The notes beneath the pieces are model-generated. The model worked only from the letters and a program-made list of their open reading frames with translations, was not told where the DNA came from and did no database searches. Source: Bugulina stolonifera (Eukaryota > Bryozoa > Gymnolaemata > Cheilostomatida > Bugulidae). From it: 64,000 bases of DNA. The position numbers and the translations under genes are program-made. The stretch covers positions 20,214,298 to 20,278,297 of the forward strand of contig OW285189.1 in the NCBI GenBank assembly GCA_935421135.1. The letters are read 5' to 3'. Shown one piece after another: positions 60,418-64,000 of this stretch (positions within the stretch are counted from its first letter, which is position 1; every line of letters begins with the position of its first letter).

Positions 60418-60675
60418 CTGCACATCTCTGCTCATCACTATGGGTGCTGAAGCACCACACCATCCACCTCTCACCAGGGGTACCATCAGAACTAGCCTGT
60501 AGTGAGGAATCCAATACCCTGAAGCATCAAACAAAATGAATAACAAAAACTAAAATGAATTCAAATGGATACCCAAAACAACCATAGTGCAATAGAGATT
60601 TGTGAAAATGGTATGGTAGTTCAGTAAGTGTACTTAACTTACCTTTTGAATCCAATAGTCACAGAAGGAAAAGGT
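60418..60675 (-). CDS. unknown gene, two phase-linked exons downstream of RPS17
   Basis: Exons 60643-60675 (PFPSVTIGFK plus two bases, donor gtaagtt) and 60418-60518 (completing Arg, then VLDSSLQASSDGTPGERWMV and ending HSDEQRCA plus one base, donor gtaagtgg) join in frame. The peptide is polar with Trp and Cys and looks like part of a folded domain. No family recognised. A competing frame in the first exon opens with an ATG (MILSFDIILK) but stops soon after the junction. These are likely 5' exons of the gene continuing at 58.6-57.1 kb. Confidence 0.45.
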
Positions 60676-60904
60676 CTTTAAAATAATGTCAAAAGAAAGG
60701 ATCATGAACCTACAAGGACTATACTACTGACCGAGTATCATAGGTATTCCTAACAAATGACAGTCATGGCAGGTTTATGTATTCAAGTTGCCTGGTGATG
60801 AGTGTGGACCAAAGAACCGTAAGAAACAAAATAACTCAGTTTGTTCTGTATCTGATGGTACTTTATTGTCTTACAGAATCATAGATAGATAACAATCAAC
60901 ATAT

Positions 60905-61690
60905 CTACTTCCTGCCAGAGTAGGATAGCTGTGTTTGTGTGACCTGTAGTCCAGGCATAGTACCAAAGTCCTGTAAAAATAGTACAAAATGGTGATTAGA
61001 CATGCACACATCTACATCAAGGTAAACATGAATATGTTCAGAAATGGCTCAGAAAAGCAGATATTCATATCCAGACCAGGTTCGCAGGCGTGCTGCCACG
61101 TGCAGCTCCCCAGCAACCTCTGGCCGGATAACAGCTCACATAGCTAGCTGTATTCTGGACCCCTGCACTTTCATCACAACCTCATCTTACAAATAGTCTG
61201 GATAGAGATAGTCACAGTTCATGAATCAAAGATGGTCATCTTTCGACCAGTAGTTTCAAACAGCCCCAAACAATATATTAGTAAACGAGGTAACAAACAC
61301 TCACCAACATCTTCAACATCTCCTTAGTCTCAGCATCAATCTCAATCATGTCCTGTTCTATGTGTGAAACCTAAAGGAGAGTGAGCAATATAGATATAGA
61401 TGCTCGATGCCATTTTTATCAGCAAAGTAACCGAATAACGTCAGTAGACCAAATGCAAACTAATCAGTTAGCTCCAAGACCTACTCCTATGATTACCACA
61501 AATCAATCAAAAAACCAACACTATGTATAAACAGGATGTGAAAGATTGCAAATGTAAATACTACACAAGATGTACTGGACATACCTCAGGTACATAATTA
61601 TCTCTTCTTTCTCTCTCCTCTTCCTGTAGTTTGATAGATATTCCTCTAACTGGACCACGCTGAATACGTTTCATCAAATGGGTGACGAAA
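60905..61690 (-). CDS. RPS17: 40S ribosomal protein S17, 3' three exons (5' part not found)
   Basis: Exons 61585-61690, 61305-61370 and 60905-60970 encode the C-terminal part of eS17, a small-subunit protein. The first contains [20 protein letters not shown] and [13 protein letters not shown], nearly identical to animal S17. The second reads [20 protein letters not shown]. The third starts [20 protein letters not shown] and stops one residue later. The human protein ends with a longer, different tail after LQVTQ, so this C-terminus is diverged and shorter. The roughly 53 residues before the first exon are not found between 61.69 and 64 kb; the acceptor is in phase 2. They either lie beyond the window after an intron of more than 2.3 kb, or this is a partial copy. 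Intact splice sites and clean frames argue for a real gene. Confidence 0.92.
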
Positions 61691-63837
61691 CTAAAAGAAA
61701 ATTGAGCAAGTTTAGGAACTTGGTGATAGTCACTAGTTGAGGCTGCAGCAGTCAGCTGCAAACAAGTATTTGAATGCACTGACTCCCACTAAATCTATTA
61801 ATTTATAAATTAACAAGACAGTTACTGTACCCTCAGTTGGGTCTCACAGGATAAGCTACTGTCTCGCACTTATTAAAAGTACGACTTTCATAACGGTATG
61901 TATGATTTAAATGGGAAAGCACCAATTTTAACACCATGTTGAGCACAGTTTAATCAAGGAGTAAGAGAGGAGGCTCGTCCATGAGAATTTTGTGTTCGAT
62001 GCGCTCCTCGGTTTAAAAATATGAGCACATGAGTCGCTGGCATTAAGCGAGTAGACAACTCCGTTGAATCGTGGTGCGCTTCTTCATTGCTAAACAGGTA
62101 TAAAAGCAATGCACATGTGCACGGCTCTGGTGCTTAATACGTCACAGCTATAACATCCAATCAAAATCATTTCTATGGAGAAATAAACATTATTGTTTAT
62201 TGACATGGCCTATAGTTTGAGCACTATTTTCATTCAGTGTGGGCATGTTGTAGGGCCCACAAACTAGCCTACCAATTAAAATGGTGTCTGAACTATACAC
62301 CATAAATCAAATGAAGTATATGGAGTCCTGATGTTAGAGAAACATGTTCCACAAATTTGCTCGTTTTAACCGCGATTTCTACGTTTGTACATTTTTTTGA
62401 TTATGAAAGAGCAAAGTTTAAATTTGGATTTTAACTTAACCAATTGCAGCAAGTTTAAATCTATCAGGATTATTTTTGCTTAATTTGTTGAGCATGTTGG
62501 TATTTGTAAAAAGTGTCATTTTATTTTGAGATACGCAATTTTCTTCAAATCTGGCGAACTTACTTGCCGATATCCATCGTATAGGCACTACAAACTGTTT
62601 TTTCAAAATGAACACATGTCATTAATTTTAACACCATGATAAAGCCCATTTCATGAGAATTCCAAATATGTGCATATTGTAACCCTAGACCAAAAACTGT
62701 GCATGCTATGCTAAATTGAAATTTGAAAAATCAACCAAAAAATCCCATTGTAATCTGTCCCAAGTTTTTTACTGGAAGGCTATTGGCACTGTGCCAGCAG
62801 CATAACGTTACTATAATGAATGATTAACTGTTGCAGGCAATGAGGCATGCAGTGACTGCCAGCTGAATAGTGGATGTACACAGTAGATGACATCCAGAAT
62901 ATTCCACTGAATAACAGATGTACACTGGAGATGGATCTTTCAATCTTATATAGCACAGATTGGTGAAAATGTATAAACAGCGAAAACTGTGGATTGAGAG
63001 AATTGTACAAGAACAATGTAGCATGCAGTAGACTAGACACCACTGCTATAGCACAAAACACTTTACTATAGCACAAAACTATTTTAATGCTAACATGATT
63101 ACATCTTTTCACTCAAGTTTTATGCTACATATTATATCATTACATAATTACACACATTATATACATGTATATTATTATGTATGTCATCATCATAATACTG
63201 TAATATATATTCTAATGTGTAATAATCTTAGGTGACTATACTTATTATAGCACTACATAATTTAATAGATTGTACAATGTAAATATTCTACAAATGCAAA
63301 ACCGTAAGGTATTCCAAGATATTTAGAACATGTAACAGGGGTAGAATAGATCTGCTATGTATAGTATGACAGAAATGTAGCATGGAAGATGTAGGATATA
63401 TAGCAGCACAGTGACTGTGATATGTTGGATGCATGGCTATGTACTAATAATAACAATATGCTTATATCATAATTATTAATATTCTACAACCATATCCATA
63501 TGTCATATGACATGAGCAGTAACAAGCTGTGCTTGTAGCCTACAGTCATGTACATCTACATGTGCAATGGAAGCAGTATGCAACTGCAAGTATTGCTTGT
63601 ATGACTCACTATACAAGATTTGCATGGAGCTTGAGGGTACATGTGTAATCCAAGCACGTATTGTAGTATAAATAGCATCAACAATAGAGGAGTTGTCTTC
63701 TTTATTATGGAAACCTAAGTATTCTGAACCCTGATTGGCTGGTTACATTAAGTAAAATGGTCGACGAAAAAAAATTTTTTCATTACAAAAATAACATTTT
63801 ATCTGTGAATTTGCCACAAATCACAACAATAATTTAG
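61691..63837. other. upstream of RPS17 3' exons; no exon recognised
   Basis: I searched by eye for the conserved S17 N-terminus and did not find it. The rest is AT-rich, with a GC-richer patch at 61970-62090. Confidence 0.35.
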
Positions 63838-64000
63838 GAAATGGTAAAGGAGACTTGGCTGCAGGGGCAGGTAAGGTCAGACTTGATCAACTAAGAAGAA
63901 TTATATTATTTTATGGCCTCTGAACATAGTACAAGTTTAAATGCTTATAAATATTTAGATATTTTACTAACAGAGTGGAGAGCACTGGCGACATCGAACG
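63838..64000 (+). CDS. possible exons on + strand at the window edge
   Basis: 63838-63870 sits between aatttag and cag/gtaagg and reads NGKGDLAAGA in phase 1. A second acceptor (ctaacag) at 63972-63973 is followed by an open frame WRALATSN to the edge in the matching phase. Both are short, and the partner sequence is outside the window. Confidence 0.25.

Overview
The window looks like one piece of an animal nuclear genome. It is AT-rich, its genes are split by GT-AG introns, and it is full of tandem repeats and decayed mobile elements. Three genes are recognisable by their peptides: the mitochondrial glycine-cleavage T-protein (AMT, + strand, about 3.4-7.7 kb), the translocon gamma subunit SEC61G (- strand, about 8.6-9.2 kb) and ribosomal protein S17 (RPS17, - strand, about 60.9-61.7 kb, 5' exons not found). 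Many tacatgta and taggccta words and large introns suggest a marine invertebrate, with a sponge as one possibility. The species cannot be fixed from the sequence alone.

Layout. 0-2.5 kb holds a decayed gypsy-type LTR retroelement on the - strand, with the tail of its polyprotein and a separate 416-codon zinc-knuckle ORF, bracketed by a 108-bp direct repeat. 3.4-9.2 kb holds AMT and SEC61G, which converge tail to tail. 9-15 kb is gene-poor and carries a huge perfect (CTACTG)105 hexanucleotide array at 12.5-13.3 kb. 15.8-18.0 kb holds the end of an unknown - strand gene. 18-27 kb is mostly repeats, including a 38-bp and a 29-bp minisatellite. 27.4-28.0 kb holds a small two-exon gene for an Asp/Tyr-rich 76-aa protein. 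28-42 kb has only weak exon candidates and a tRNA-Asp-like element.

42.8-51.3 kb contains a multi-exon - strand gene, found by chaining exons whose reading phases agree. It apparently ends in a single transmembrane helix and short tail, and a dead mariner element sits in one of its introns. 52.9-54.5 kb has a segmental duplication and a 21-bp minisatellite. 56.6-60.7 kb carries a second unknown - strand gene made of very small exons, with a CAAGTC-type inverted-repeat element inside it. RPS17 lies just upstream of it on the same strand.

These are eukaryotic housekeeping genes and unknown host genes scattered among repeats. I see no operon, CRISPR array or other prokaryote-like system. The most interesting unexplained items are the 42.8-51.3 kb gene, whose last exon offers competing 3' splice sites that would include or avoid an in-frame TGA just before the membrane helix, and the small Asp/Tyr-rich protein gene. 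Exon models rest on open frames, splice-site words and phase agreement read by eye. Exons not joined to a recognised protein are hypotheses.
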